DNA of 60,829 nucleotides from Desulfobacteraceae bacterium (lineage in GTDB: Bacteria; Desulfobacterota; Desulfobacteria; Desulfobacterales; UBA5852). The notes under the pieces were generated by a model, which was not told where the DNA came from, made no database searches, and saw only the letters and a program-made list of their open reading frames with translations. Positions 46,262 to 55,847 of this stretch are shown here, piece after piece. The stretch lies in assembly GCA_014237395.1 (NCBI GenBank), contig JABZFP010000003.1, positions 1-60,829 of the forward strand, read 5' to 3'. Both the position numbers and the translations under genes were made by a program. Position 1 is the first letter of the stretch. Each line of letters starts with the position of its first letter.

Positions 46262-46485
46262 GTGAAAGCGATGCTGTGCTATTGACCGGTTCCTGGACTT
46301 CACGCCCGATGGGCACAGAACCGAAAATCAACGGTTATCGTTGGGGACGCTTCGGGCTCCCACCGGGAGCCGGCCGCACCGGTTTTCAACTCCCGCAAAG
46401 CGGGGCCTGCTGGGCGCCCTTGGAAACCCACGCCAGAAACCGCCGCAGCCATCCGGACCCGTCGTTGGGTAAGGTCGGCTTTTGC

Positions 46486-47553
46486 TTATTGAGCGCGGCA
46501 GGCATCGTTTTCCACCCAATCGATACGCGGGCCGGTTTCCGAACGTTTGATGATCTCACCGATGATGAACACTTTCTCGTCCATACCCCGCAGGCGCGCC
46601 ACCACTTCGGAGGTGACCTGCTCCGGCACGATGGCAATCATTCCGATGCCGTTGTTGAACGTGCGTTTCATTTCATTGTCGGCAATCTTGCCGGCTTTCT
46701 GCAAAAAGGGAAAAATCGGTGGAATATCCCAACTGCCCTCGAACATGCGTATGCCGCAGGAATCCGGGATGACGCGCACCACGTTTTCCGAAATGCCGCC
46801 GCCGGTGATGTGTGCCAGGCCGCGCAGGGGCAAGTCCCTCGCCAGGCTTTCGATTGCCGCCGCATAGATGCGGGTGGGGGTCAGCAGTTCTTCGCCGATG
46901 GTCCGGCCCAGCTCCGGGACATGGGTTGTGACATCCATTTTGAGGACATCGAAAACGATCTTGCGCACCAGCGAATAGCCGTTGCTGTGCAGCCCGCTGG
47001 AAGCAATGCCCACCAGGTTGTCCCCCCGGCGGATTTCGCTCCCGTCGATGATCTTGGCGTTGTCGACCAGCCCCACGGCAAAACCGGCCAGATCGTATTC
47101 ATTGTCCTTGTAAAAACCCGGCATCTCGGCGGTTTCACCACCGATCAGAGCGCAGCCGGCCTGTCGGCAGCCATCACCGATGCCGCTGATCACCGCTTCG
47201 GCCAGGCCTTCATCCAGCCGCCCGGTGGCGAAGTAATCGAGAAAAAACAGTGGGCGGGCCCCCTGGACGAGAATATCGTTGACGCACATGGCCACCAGGT
47301 CGATCCCTACCGTGTCGTGCCGGCCGGTCAGGAAGGCGATTTTGAGTTTGGTGCCCACGCCGTCGGTGGAACTCACCAGGACCGGCTTTTCCATCTGGGT
47401 GACATTCAGTGAAAACAAGCCGCCAAACCCGCCGATATCCCCCATGACACCGGGACGCGCGGTCGATTTGGCGATCGTTTTTATGCGATCCACCAGGCGG
47501 TTGGCTTTATCGATATCCACGCCGGATGCGGCGTAGGTCAACTCCTCTGTCAT
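46486..47553 (-). CDS. purM: Phosphoribosylformylglycinamidine cyclo-ligase PurM
   Basis: 355 aa, fifth step of de novo purine synthesis (FGAM to AIR with ATP). YAASGVDIDKANRLVDRIK, LVSSTDGVGTKLKIA, VAMCVNDILVQGARPLFFLDY, GGETAEMPGFY and ITGGGISENVVRVIP are diagnostic. The ATG at 47553 (7 bases after AGGAGA) is preferred to the one at 47559; the frame is open further upstream without a signal. Confidence 0.95.
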   Translation of the reverse strand: MTEELTYAASGVDIDKANRLVDRIKTIAKSTARPGVMGDIGGFGGLFSLNVTQMEKPVLVSSTDGVGTKLKIAFLTGRHDTVGIDLVAMCVNDILVQGARPLFFLDYFATGRLDEGLAEAVISGIGDGCRQAGCALIGGETAEMPGFYKDNEYDLAGFAVGLVDNAKIIDGSEIRRGDNLVGIASSGLHSNGYSLVRKIVFDVLKMDVTTHVPELGRTIGEELLTPTRIYAAAIESLARDLPLRGLAHITGGGISENVVRVIPDSCGIRMFEGSWDIPPIFPFLQKAGKIADNEMKRTFNNGIGMIAIVPEQVTSEVVARLRGMDEKVFIIGEIIKRSETGPRIDWVENDACRAQ

Positions 47554-47792
47554 GGTCATATCTCCTGGCATCGACAATTGTTGCGAGCCTCCAACAGCTC
47601 GATTTCCCTCCCTGATAAGCCAAAACAATTTTTTTGACAAGCCCCCGGCGATAATGTAACTCACTTCCCATACCGCTGAAGCACACGGGTTATATCGCCA
47701 AAGCCGCCCCCATGGGGTTTTCCGCCCATCGGGTTGGGTCGACGCCCGTTGCGAACGTTTCCTGATATTAACGCAACTTCAAGAGGTGTGAG

Positions 47793-48962
47793 ATGACGCG
47801 TTTTGCCCGATTAGACCGCCTGCCGCCCTATGTTTTCGCCACTGTCAATGAATTGAAAATGGAATGCCGGCGGGCCGGCGAGGATATCATCGATATGGGC
47901 ATGGGCAACCCCGACCTGTCCACCCCGCCCCACATCGTCGAAAAAATGGTGGAAGCCGCCGGAAAACAGCACAACCACCGCTATTCGGCCTCCATGGGCA
48001 TCACCCGACTGCGCAGCGCCATCGCCGACTGGTACGGCCGCCGGTTCGATGTCGATATCGATCCGGACCGGGAAGCCATCGTCACCATCGGTGTCAAGGA
48101 AGGCATGTCCCATCTCGTGCTGGTCACGATCCGTCCGGGCGATGTGGTGTTTACCCCGACCCCCACCTATCCCATTCATCCCTACTCGGCCATCATATCC
48201 GGTGGTGACGTGCGGGGCATTCCGGTGGGTCCCGGCAACGACTTCTTCGCCAACCTGATCGAAGCCACGCGCCAAACCTGGCCCAAACCCAAGATCCTGA
48301 TTATCAGCTACCCCCACAACCCCACCACCGAAGTGGTGGATCCGGAGTTCTTCGATAAGATCGTGGCCTACGCCAAGGAGCACGACATCATGGTCATCCA
48401 TGACTTCGCCTATGCCGACCTGACCTTCGACGGCTACCAGGCCCCCAGCTTCCTGCAGGCCAAGGGGGCCAAGGACGTCGGGGTGGAATTCTTCTCCATG
48501 TCCAAAAGCTACAGCATGCCGGGCTGGCGGGTCGGTTTTTGCGTCGGTAACGAAGAAATCATCTCGGCCCTGAAGCGCATCAAGAGCTATCTGGACTATG
48601 GTATTTTTCAGCCGATCCAGATTGCCTCCATCATTGCGTTAAACGAAGACCAGAGCTGCGTGGCCGAGATCCGGGACACCTACCGCGAACGCCGGGATGC
48701 CCTGATCACGGGTCTGGGGCGGGCCGGCTGGGACGTCCCCTCCCCCAAGGGCACCATGTTCGTCTGGGCCCGCATACCGGAAGCATTCCGCCACATGGGG
48801 TCGGTGGATTTTTCCAAGTTCCTGATCCGGGAAGCCAAAGTGGCGGTGTCCCCCGGGTTGGGCTTCGGCAACTACGGGGATGATTACGTCCGTTTCGCCC
48901 TGATTGAAAACAGCATGCGCATCGGACAGGCGGTGCGGGGTATCCGCAATGTCATCAAATAG
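47793..48962 (+). CDS. alaC: Class I aminotransferase, AlaC-like
   Basis: 389-aa PLP enzyme, probably glutamate-pyruvate transaminase. [43 protein letters not shown], and the PLP-lysine segment [17 protein letters not shown] are present. ATG follows GAGGTG. It precedes hom and thrH, an arrangement that suggests amino-acid biosynthesis; substrate range cannot be read from sequence. Confidence 0.88.
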   Translation: MTRFARLDRLPPYVFATVNELKMECRRAGEDIIDMGMGNPDLSTPPHIVEKMVEAAGKQHNHRYSASMGITRLRSAIADWYGRRFDVDIDPDREAIVTIGVKEGMSHLVLVTIRPGDVVFTPTPTYPIHPYSAIISGGDVRGIPVGPGNDFFANLIEATRQTWPKPKILIISYPHNPTTEVVDPEFFDKIVAYAKEHDIMVIHDFAYADLTFDGYQAPSFLQAKGAKDVGVEFFSMSKSYSMPGWRVGFCVGNEEIISALKRIKSYLDYGIFQPIQIASIIALNEDQSCVAEIRDTYRERRDALITGLGRAGWDVPSPKGTMFVWARIPEAFRHMGSVDFSKFLIREAKVAVSPGLGFGNYGDDYVRFALIENSMRIGQAVRGIRNVIK

Positions 48963-48982
48963 ACCGTGACGCCCGGAAACTT

Positions 48983-49132
48983 GATGGACTCGCAAAAAGT
49001 CCGATTTAAGATGGTTTCGCAAGAAGTTCGAGATACGGCTTGCGAATCCCGAGGAAAGAGGCGTACTTACGGTACGCCGCAATGACGAGGGATGACGCGT
49101 AACGCCGATATCGGACTTCTTACGAAACCGTC
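48983..49132. repeat. Palindromic intergenic repeat, copy 3
   Basis: The left arm GATGGTTTCGCAAGAAGTTCG (from 49010) pairs imperfectly with the right arm ending CTTCTTACGAAACCGTC (49104-49132). The inner palindrome is GGCGTAC-TTACG-GTACGCC (49060-49078). A second, shortened left arm (48983-49004) precedes it in tandem. Confidence 0.8.
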
Positions 49133-49173
49133 AAAATTGACCGGCGGGTTTCCCCATAACGGTAAATTTGGTA

Positions 49174-49328
49174 AAGGTGGTCCGTTTGATGTCCGGACCA
49201 CCTTCGTCATCAAGGTGGCAAACCCGATCCAAGCGGCCTCCAGGCCGGCATGCAACGCGCACCGATTGATCATCACGACCAAACCGACAACGTTCTCCGG
49301 TCTCATGAACGCAACGGTCGCACGATAG
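49174..49328 (+). promoter_or_regulatory. Structured leader before hom
   Basis: AAGGTGGTCCG (49174-49184) pairs perfectly with CGGACCACCTT (49194-49204). The second arm can instead pair through CCACCTT with AAGGTGG at 49212-49218, giving two exclusive hairpins. A short frame TTG 49266 to TAG 49326 encodes 20 residues with five Thr and two Ile, ending 15 bases before the hom start. Regulatory role inferred. Confidence 0.35.
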
Positions 49329-49343
49329 AGAGGAGTTTAGGAA

Positions 49344-50660
49344 ATGACGACACTGCAGGTGGGATTGCTGGGATTCGGAACGGTGGGCGCCGGCGTCGCA
49401 CGGTTGTTGATCGACAGTGCCGATCGCATCCGTGACCGGTTGGGAATGGGCCTGAACCTCAAATACGTCGCCGACATCGACCTGACAACCGACCGGGGGG
49501 TGCGCCTGGCAGCCGGTGTGCTGATCGACGATGCCGAGCGGGTGGTCAACGATCCCGAGGTGGATATCGTCATCGAGATGATCGGGGGCGAAGGCATTGC
49601 AAAAACGCTGATCCTGCAAGCCATCGCCAATGGCAAGCAAGTGGTCACCGCCAACAAAGCCCTCCTTGCCAAACACGGCAAGGAACTCTTCCAGGCGGCC
49701 GACCGCAAAGGGGTCGATCTGGCCTTCGAAGCCAGCGTGGGGGGGTGCATGCCGGTCATCAAGACCCTGCGGGAGTCCCTGGTGGGCAACCGGATCAACG
49801 GCATGGGCGGCATCTTGAACGGCACCTGCAACTACATTTTGAGCCGCATCACGGACGAAGGCATCGACTTCCGCGAGGCCCTGGCCAAGGCCACGGAAGC
49901 CGGCTATGCCGAAGCCGACCCCACCCTGGATGTGGAAGGCTTCGACACGGCCCACAAACTTGCCATCCTGACATCACTGGCCTACGGGACCGAAGTGGAT
50001 TTTGATGACATCTTCATCGAGGGCATCACCCAGATCACCCCGCTGGATATCGACTTTGCCCGTCAGTTCGGCTACCGGATCAAGCTGCTGGCCATCAGCA
50101 AAAATCATGGCGACCGGGTCGAGGCCCGTGTGCACCCCACCATGATTCCCGAAGGCAATCTTCTCTCCACCATCAGCGGCTCCCTGAACGCCCTCAACAT
50201 CTCCGGCGACGCAGTGGGCGATGTCATGCTCTACGGCCATGGGGCCGGCATGATGCCCACCGCCAGTGCCGTCGTGGGGGATGTGGTGGACATCGCACGC
50301 AACCTGTCCCGCGGGGCCACCGGCCGGGTGCCGTTGCGGTCCTTCCAGCCGGACAAGATCGGCCGCATTCCGATTGTTTCGGTGGAAGAACTGGTCACCC
50401 ACTATTACTTCCGGTTCACCGTCAAGGACCAGCCGGGGGTGCTGTCCACCATCTCTGGAATTCTCGGAGAGTATGGCATCAGCATCCAGTCCGTCCAGCA
50501 GAAAGGCCGCAAATCCAGTGGCGCCGTGCCGGTCGTCATGCTGACGCACCGGGCCCGGGAAGCGGATGTACAGAAGGCTTTCCGCCGGATCGAAGCCCTG
50601 GACGTGGTCGACGAAAAGCCAATGCTGATCCGGCTGGAAGACAACGGCGGGATCGACTGA
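49344..50660 (+). CDS. hom: Homoserine dehydrogenase
   Basis: 438 aa; reduces aspartate semialdehyde to homoserine for threonine and methionine. The NAD(P) site is GLLGFGTVGAGVARLL; GILNGTCNYILSRI and DPTLDVEGFDTAHKLAIL are catalytic text. The C-terminal ACT domain (FTVKDQPGVLSTISGILGEY) gives amino-acid feedback. ATG with AGGAG upstream. thrH follows 94 bases later and probably consumes its product. Confidence 0.95.
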   Translation: MTTLQVGLLGFGTVGAGVARLLIDSADRIRDRLGMGLNLKYVADIDLTTDRGVRLAAGVLIDDAERVVNDPEVDIVIEMIGGEGIAKTLILQAIANGKQVVTANKALLAKHGKELFQAADRKGVDLAFEASVGGCMPVIKTLRESLVGNRINGMGGILNGTCNYILSRITDEGIDFREALAKATEAGYAEADPTLDVEGFDTAHKLAILTSLAYGTEVDFDDIFIEGITQITPLDIDFARQFGYRIKLLAISKNHGDRVEARVHPTMIPEGNLLSTISGSLNALNISGDAVGDVMLYGHGAGMMPTASAVVGDVVDIARNLSRGATGRVPLRSFQPDKIGRIPIVSVEELVTHYYFRFTVKDQPGVLSTISGILGEYGISIQSVQQKGRKSSGAVPVVMLTHRAREADVQKAFRRIEALDVVDEKPMLIRLEDNGGID

Positions 50661-50754
50661 AGGATGAGCCCCAGGCCGACAGCAGAAGGCATTTGAAATA
50701 TCCGCACCAAGGATTGGTTTTAATACCCTTTCGTACACGAGATTGTGAGGATCG

Positions 50755-51369
50755 ATGCATATTGTCTGTTCTGACTTAGAAGGTGTCTTTGTGCCGGAAA
50801 TCTGGATCAATGTCGCCCAAATCACCGGTATCGATGAACTGCGACTGACGACCCGCGACATCTCCGATTATAATGTCCTGATGCGCAAACGGCTCGGGCT
50901 CCTGGATCAAAACGGCCTGACCCTGAGAGATATCCAGAACGTCATCGCCACCATGGAACCGCTGAAGGGCGCCCTTGAATTCCTGGACTGGCTCAGGGAA
51001 CGCACGCGCCTGATCATCGTCTCGGACACGTTTGTCGAATTTGCCGACCCGCTTATCGCCAAGCTGAAGCGCCCGACCCTCTTCTGCAATTCGCTGGTGG
51101 TGGCGCCCGACGGACAGATCACCGACTATACCCTGCGCCAGGAGGATGGCAAACGTAAGGTGGTGGAAGGCCTGCAGAGCATGAATTTCCAGGTCGTTGC
51201 CATGGGCGACTCTTACAACGACATCACGATGCTGAAGAAAGCGGAAAAAGGCATTCTCTTCCGTCCCCCGGAAAACGTGATCGCCGAGTTCCCGGAATTT
51301 CCGGTGACCGATAATTTCGACGATTTGAAAGCCCTCTTGCAGGAGGCCCTCGCCGGCCTCGAAAACTGA
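50755..51369 (+). CDS. thrH: ThrH, homoserine phosphotransferase/phosphoserine phosphatase
   Basis: 204-aa HAD-superfamily enzyme. The nucleophile motif is CSDLEGVFVPE, motif II is LIIVSDTF, and motif IV is VAMGDSYNDITML. The EGVFVPEIW text distinguishes ThrH from SerB. It moves phosphate from phosphoserine to homoserine, substituting for ThrB. Placement after hom supports this. Confidence 0.92.
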   Translation: MHIVCSDLEGVFVPEIWINVAQITGIDELRLTTRDISDYNVLMRKRLGLLDQNGLTLRDIQNVIATMEPLKGALEFLDWLRERTRLIIVSDTFVEFADPLIAKLKRPTLFCNSLVVAPDGQITDYTLRQEDGKRKVVEGLQSMNFQVVAMGDSYNDITMLKKAEKGILFRPPENVIAEFPEFPVTDNFDDLKALLQEALAGLEN

Positions 51370-51444
51370 TCGCAAAGAACCGGGGAAAAGCGGTTGCATC
51401 GAAGAGCAACGGAAGCGCGAAACGCCCCGACGGGACACGCACAC

Positions 51445-52893
51445 ATGCACAAACTCATCCATCGCTTTGCCGACTGCCGCCTGCTGGTGATCGGCGACTT
51501 GATGATCGACGAATATGTCTGGGGGGATGTCGATCGCATCTCGCCGGAAGCACCGGTACAGGTGGTTTCCGTCATCCGGGAAGACCTGACCCTGGGTGGG
51601 GCCGGCAACGTGGTCAACAATCTAAGGGCGCTGGGCGCCCAGGTATCCGTGGCCGGCGTGGTGGGCACGGCGGCCGACGGTGACCGCCTGATCGACATGT
51701 TCAACGGCCTGCAGGTCGACTGTCGCGGCGTGGTGCAGGAAGCCGAGCGCCCCACCACCCGCAAGACCCGGATTATTGCCTCCAACCAGCACGTGCTGCG
51801 CGTCGACCGTGAAACCAAACGCGAAATATCGAGCGCATCGTTTGACCGGCTGGTGACGTTTATGGAAGCCGTGATGCCGGACATCGATATCGTGCTGGTT
51901 TCCGACTACAACAAGGGGCTCGTAACGGCAAGCCTGATGGAACGGGTAACGGCCGCGGCCAACCGCCACGGCAAGTTCGTCATTGTCGACCCCAAAGGCC
52001 TGAACTACCAGAAATACAAGGGCGCCTCCCTGCTCACGCCCAACCGCAAGGAAGCCTCCCTGGCGGCGGGCATTGACATCGTGGACGATGCCTCGCTGGA
52101 AATAGCGGCCGAACGGATCATGGCCACGGCAGGATTGGACAAGCTGCTGATCACCCTTGGGAAGGAAGGGATGGCGCTGTTCACCAAGGGCAGCCCCCCC
52201 TACCGCATCGCCACCCGGGCCCGCCAGGTGTACGATGTCTCCGGCGCCGGTGACACCGTATTATCGGTCCTGGGCCTGACGTTGGGCCTGGGCGCCTCAT
52301 TTCAGGACGGCATCGTCATGGCCAATGCCGCTGCCGGCATCGTGGTGGGTAAGGTTGGCACCGCCCCGGTCGGTATCGATGAGTTGCAGTCCGCGCTCAC
52401 CAATACGGGGCAGCGCTTCCCCTCCAAACATCGTACCTTGCAAGAACTCCCCGCCCTGGTTGGCGACCTGCAGCGACGGAACAATAAAATCGTCCTGACC
52501 AACGGGTGCTTCGACCTGCTGCACGCGGGCCATGTGCAGCTTTTTGCCGCTGCCAAGGAATTGGGCGATTTCCTGATCGTTGCCATCGACGACGATGCAT
52601 CCGTCCGGGCGCTCAAGGGCAACGGCCGCCCCGTGATCCGGGCAGCCGAGCGTATCCGCATCTTGAGCGCGCTGGATAGTGTCGACGCTGTCGTGGTGTT
52701 CGCCTCCGACGAGTTCGAACGGCTGCTCGAGGCCGTCAAACCCGATATCCTCGTAAAGGGCAGCAACTACGAATCCTCCCAGGTGCGCGGCGGCGACCTC
52801 GTTGCCCGGCAGGGGGGGCGCGTGGCCCTGGTGCCCGTCAGCGAGGATATTTCATCGTCGCAAATCATCCAGACGATCAAAAACAGCCATTAG
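51445..52893 (+). CDS. hldE: Bifunctional heptose-7-phosphate kinase / heptose-1-phosphate adenylyltransferase
   Basis: 482 aa. The PfkB-type kinase half (RLLVIGDLMIDEYVWGDV, RISPEAPVQVV, GGAGNVVNNL, catalytic VSGAGDTVL) is fused to a nucleotidyltransferase half starting TNGCFDLLHAGHV. Makes ADP-heptose for the lipopolysaccharide core. The ATG at 51445 matches the usual family N-terminus; a TTG at 51394 would add 17 unlikely residues. Confidence 0.94.
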   Translation: MHKLIHRFADCRLLVIGDLMIDEYVWGDVDRISPEAPVQVVSVIREDLTLGGAGNVVNNLRALGAQVSVAGVVGTAADGDRLIDMFNGLQVDCRGVVQEAERPTTRKTRIIASNQHVLRVDRETKREISSASFDRLVTFMEAVMPDIDIVLVSDYNKGLVTASLMERVTAAANRHGKFVIVDPKGLNYQKYKGASLLTPNRKEASLAAGIDIVDDASLEIAAERIMATAGLDKLLITLGKEGMALFTKGSPPYRIATRARQVYDVSGAGDTVLSVLGLTLGLGASFQDGIVMANAAAGIVVGKVGTAPVGIDELQSALTNTGQRFPSKHRTLQELPALVGDLQRRNNKIVLTNGCFDLLHAGHVQLFAAAKELGDFLIVAIDDDASVRALKGNGRPVIRAAERIRILSALDSVDAVVVFASDEFERLLEAVKPDILVKGSNYESSQVRGGDLVARQGGRVALVPVSEDISSSQIIQTIKNSH

Positions 52894-52896
52894 ACC

Positions 52897-53208
52897 ATGG
52901 TTTTTTCCGATCATCCCGACGGCCTGCTGATCGACGTACGGGTGCAGCCCAAATCGTCAAAAACCGCCATCGTCGGTATTCACGGAGAAGCGCTTAAAAT
53001 CAAACTCAATGCCCCCCCCGTGGAAGGCAAAGCCAACAAAGCTCTCATCCAGTTGGTGGCTAAGCTCCTAAAATGCCCCAAATCCAATGTGGAAATCGTA
53101 TCCGGCCAGGCCAGCCGCAACAAGCGCCTCCTGATTCACATCGACAATAACGGCGACATTGAATCCCGCAAAAAATCGTTGAAAAAGATTCTGCTGGACC
53201 AGATTTAG
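52897..53208 (+). CDS. DUF167 (YggU family) protein
   Basis: 103 aa. IDVRVQPKSSKTAIVG, LKIKLNAPPVEGKANKALI and VEIVSGQASRNKRLLI are the DUF167 blocks. Function unknown. Starts 3 bases after the hldE stop. Confidence 0.92.
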   Translation: MVFSDHPDGLLIDVRVQPKSSKTAIVGIHGEALKIKLNAPPVEGKANKALIQLVAKLLKCPKSNVEIVSGQASRNKRLLIHIDNNGDIESRKKSLKKILLDQI

Positions 53209-53267
53209 TTTCGATAAGGACTTGACAATCAGAGCAGGTAAGATTAGATTCCCTTTTTACAAATTGA

Positions 53268-53344
<77 letters not shown>

Positions 53345-53355
53345 CTAATAAAAAC

Positions 53356-53391
53356 AGGGACTTAGAAGCGATTCTAAGTCCCTTGTTTTTT
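53356..53391 (+). terminator. Terminator after tRNA-fMet
   Basis: AGGGACTTAGAA and TTCTAAGTCCCT form a perfect 12-base stem with loop GCGA, followed by TGTTTTTT. Confidence 0.92.
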
Positions 53392-53449
53392 GCCCTTCCT
53401 TTTTTAATTCCAACTGTATTTCCAACCTGGACCTATATGGACCCAAAAA

Positions 53450-53481
53450 TAACGAAGCCCGATAAACTCATATCGGGCTTC
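53450..53481 (-). terminator. Terminator of the small-ORF pair
   Basis: GAAGCCCGATA and TATCGGGCTTC (53454-53481) form an 11-base stem; on the minus strand it is followed by GTTATTTTTG. It belongs to the AAGCCCGA hairpin group of this region. Confidence 0.8.
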
Positions 53482-53505
53482 ACAAAAACTCTGAAATCTA
53501 TTCGG

Positions 53506-53679
53506 CTATTTTGACAGTTGTTTTTGGACTGACTTAATGGATCTTTTTGCCATTTCAACCGCCAACGTCTGCGATTCGTTGTGGGCATCAAAGAGTGTCT
53601 TGGCCCTTGTCTTTGGCAAATATTTTTTTCTGAATTCAGCCATAGAGTTTACCGTTGTGATTTTACAGGCTTTAGCCAT
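53506..53679 (-). CDS. Small basic protein, 57 aa
   Basis: ATG at 53679 preceded by GGGAGG; stop TAG. A mostly helical Lys-rich sequence (for example MAEFRKKYLPKTRAKTLF and LAVEMAKRSIKSVQKQL). No known family. Begins 3 bases after the 65-aa gene, forming a pair that ends at a strong terminator. Confidence 0.55.
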   Translation of the reverse strand: MAKACKITTVNSMAEFRKKYLPKTRAKTLFDAHNESQTLAVEMAKRSIKSVQKQLSK

Positions 53680-53682
53680 TTT

Positions 53683-53880
53683 TCATCCCTCCCCGTTGAG
53701 ATGAGTTGTTCTTGCAAAGTTCATTGGATTTAAATCTTTGTCAAAGTACTGCTTTCTCTTGATCCATACAAAACCATCACCTTTAGAGATTATTGCAACA
53801 TCGACTGGCCCCCCAACCGTTTCAGCTCCGAAAGTAACCCTTCGCTTTAATTTGGTTAGATTTACCAGGGCCTCTGCCAT
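53683..53880 (-). CDS. Small hypothetical protein, 65 aa
   Basis: Starts with ATG at 53880; AGGAGG lies 12 bases upstream, a long spacing. Sequence LVNLTKLKRRVTFGAETVGG and DGFVWIKRKQYFDKDLNPM suggests a small beta-rich domain. Function unknown; paired with the 57-aa gene. Confidence 0.5.
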   Translation of the reverse strand: MAEALVNLTKLKRRVTFGAETVGGPVDVAIISKGDGFVWIKRKQYFDKDLNPMNFARTTHLNGEG

Positions 53881-54201
53881 AAGGTATGATGACCTCCTTT
53901 GCCTTCATAGATGGTTGGGAAGGATAAATTTGCTGCGAGCCATTCGTTCCCACGCCCCCAGAGGCAGATCACCCCTGGAGGCAATGCAATGGCAGTTTCA
54001 GGTGCCCTCGTATCATGGCCCTATCCATGGTTGAGACAAATTATGCCGGCTTGGGGGAGGTTTTGATGCTTCAGCGTGTTAGGGTCTGAACAGCTGGTGA
54101 GGAATAGGAGGGGTAGCTAAGTGCTTCGACTTTAGCGATGAATGCAGATCGTGCTTAACAATGGTAAAAATAACGCTTCGTTGAAGGCTGTCAAATAAAA
54201 G
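53881..54201. other. Intergenic stretch without recognised gene
   Basis: About 320 bases between the small-ORF pair and the secreted protein. I see no gene, tRNA, repeat or strong hairpin. The promoter for the minus-strand pair must lie at its left end. Confidence 0.4.
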
Positions 54202-54238
54202 ATGGCTCCCACCGACATTATCAGCAGGAGCCATTTTT
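54202..54238 (-). terminator. Terminator of the secreted phospholipase-like gene
   Basis: ATGGCTCC (54202-54209) and GGAGCCAT (54227-54234) flank a 17-base loop with T-rich sequence on both sides. It lies 17 bases after the minus-strand stop and could work in both directions. Confidence 0.75.
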
Positions 54239-54254
54239 CGTTGAATAATTCGGA

Positions 54255-55847
54255 CTACTTTACCTGCTTGTTCACGAGCTTGCCATTTTCGTATTTCACG
54301 AAAACCGTTTTGCCATGTTCGATAAGGGCCTGGCCCCGGATGTTGCCTTTGCGGTCATAGACGGTTCGCCAACCATGCATCTTTCCGTCTTTGTCGTAGC
54401 AGGCATCAACCTGTATCTGCCCGCCCTTTTTAAAGTATGATTTGTAGGGACCAACTTGTATTGTCGCTCCCTTCATCCATTTCACTCGTCTGTCCGGCAA
54501 CACATAATAATGAACTGCTTCGCTGCCATATAAGCCGCGTTCCCATTTTTCTTCTGCACCCGGAGGGATTGGGCATGTATGCTCCGGTTCTTCTTGTGCT
54601 TGTTGCTGCTTGGCGTATGCGAATTCGATCCTGTTATAGCAGAGGTCGGGGGTATCCATATACATTCCTGACACTTCAACGACGACCTTTTTAGATTCAG
54701 CAATGTCGCTGTCAATGACCAGGTTGTCTTGAGCGGCGATATCGTCATATGTCTTCTCTGAAACCATGGAGCCGTCTGCGTAAACCCGCACGATCGGGTC
54801 CCAAAAGCTCTCTTCTGGATTCAAATTGGTGATGACGTACTGCAGACGGTCGTTATTCTCACGCTTTTGGATCTGAATGGTCGTCTGGCTGGCCCGAAAC
54901 ATCGTCATGACCGCCCGAGCCGCCCGAGTCATGCTGTAATAAGAGTCGTTGTAATAGGTCTTGACGCCCTTGGACGTTTCGCTGGCACAGTCCTTGGTGA
55001 ATTGTTTGATTTGCTCGGATGCGTGTTTGCGGTAGTCTGCCTCCTCCGGAACCCGTGTATTGGTCCACGCTGGGTCGTATTTCGAATGCTCGATGAGCTG
55101 ATTCCAGACTTTCTTCAGCTTTTGAGTATCAAGCTGACTCTGGAAATAGAATTCCCACCAACCGTGACTACTGGTTGCGGTCAAGGGGTCTTGTGGAACG
55201 AGCGGTTCCTCCTTTCCTACGCCATTCCAATACCAGGCATCGAACCAATCCACATCCGATCCTCTTTTATTGTGTTTGACGAAATTATAGAGGGCACCGC
55301 TAAAGTCATTGTCATCGCCAAATTTAGCCGGCGGCGTTCCACCATAAAGGAATAATGGCCCGGAAATTTCCAGCTTGAGCCGGCTTTCGCCCTTGCTTAC
55401 CCCGTCATAGGCCCATTCAGCTGGCATCCCATATACATGATACGGGACATGCATATCCGCCAGGAAGTGGGCGGCATAGGCCGCAGCTTTGGCGGCGGTA
55501 TCCGATTTAGGATCGGAACTCAGCAGGACTTCGAAATTTTTGGCGACGGAATTGGGAGCCTCGCCCCATCCTAAGAAAGGGCTAAAATAGTGCTCGGAAT
55601 ACGTGGAATTGGTGCCCACATCCGGGCTTGTACCCGTGAGCTTTCCGTTTTTGATGTGGACTTGATCGAAATGCAGAATGCGATTTGCGGCAGGAAGGGT
55701 TCGTACCCTGGAGGCATTGTCTTTCGGCATGGCCGTCAGTGCCAGCAGTGTTACTTCGTTGTGCGTGTTGTAGGGTTCAATCGAGCTCCACCCAAATGCC
55801 AATGCCGGAAACAGAAAAACAGCGAGAAGTGCGATCAACTTTTTCAT
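54255..55847 (-). CDS. Secreted zinc phospholipase C / S1-P1 nuclease-like protein
   Basis: 530 aa. A signal peptide (MKKLIALLAVFLFPALAFG) is followed directly by a mature Trp (WSSIEPYNTH), which in this superfamily is a zinc ligand. HYFSPFLGWGEA and AAHFLADMHVPYHVYG (His-X3-Asp-X-His-Val-Pro-X-His) are the metal-binding blocks. The last 90 residues form a separate part with MORN-like Gly/Tyr repeats (YDKDGKMHGWRTVYDRKGNI). The two-domain architecture is unusual. Lipid or nucleic acid as substrate cannot be decided. Confidence 0.7.
   Translation of the reverse strand: MKKLIALLAVFLFPALAFGWSSIEPYNTHNEVTLLALTAMPKDNASRVRTLPAANRILHFDQVHIKNGKLTGTSPDVGTNSTYSEHYFSPFLGWGEAPNSVAKNFEVLLSSDPKSDTAAKAAAYAAHFLADMHVPYHVYGMPAEWAYDGVSKGESRLKLEISGPLFLYGGTPPAKFGDDNDFSGALYNFVKHNKRGSDVDWFDAWYWNGVGKEEPLVPQDPLTATSSHGWWEFYFQSQLDTQKLKKVWNQLIEHSKYDPAWTNTRVPEEADYRKHASEQIKQFTKDCASETSKGVKTYYNDSYYSMTRAARAVMTMFRASQTTIQIQKRENNDRLQYVITNLNPEESFWDPIVRVYADGSMVSEKTYDDIAAQDNLVIDSDIAESKKVVVEVSGMYMDTPDLCYNRIEFAYAKQQQAQEEPEHTCPIPPGAEEKWERGLYGSEAVHYYVLPDRRVKWMKGATIQVGPYKSYFKKGGQIQVDACYDKDGKMHGWRTVYDRKGNIRGQALIEHGKTVFVKYENGKLVNKQVK

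Noticed and set aside
15807..49132. CRISPR array from the repeated palindromes
   Set aside because: Copies are kilobases apart, differ in arm sequence and have no spacers or cas genes.
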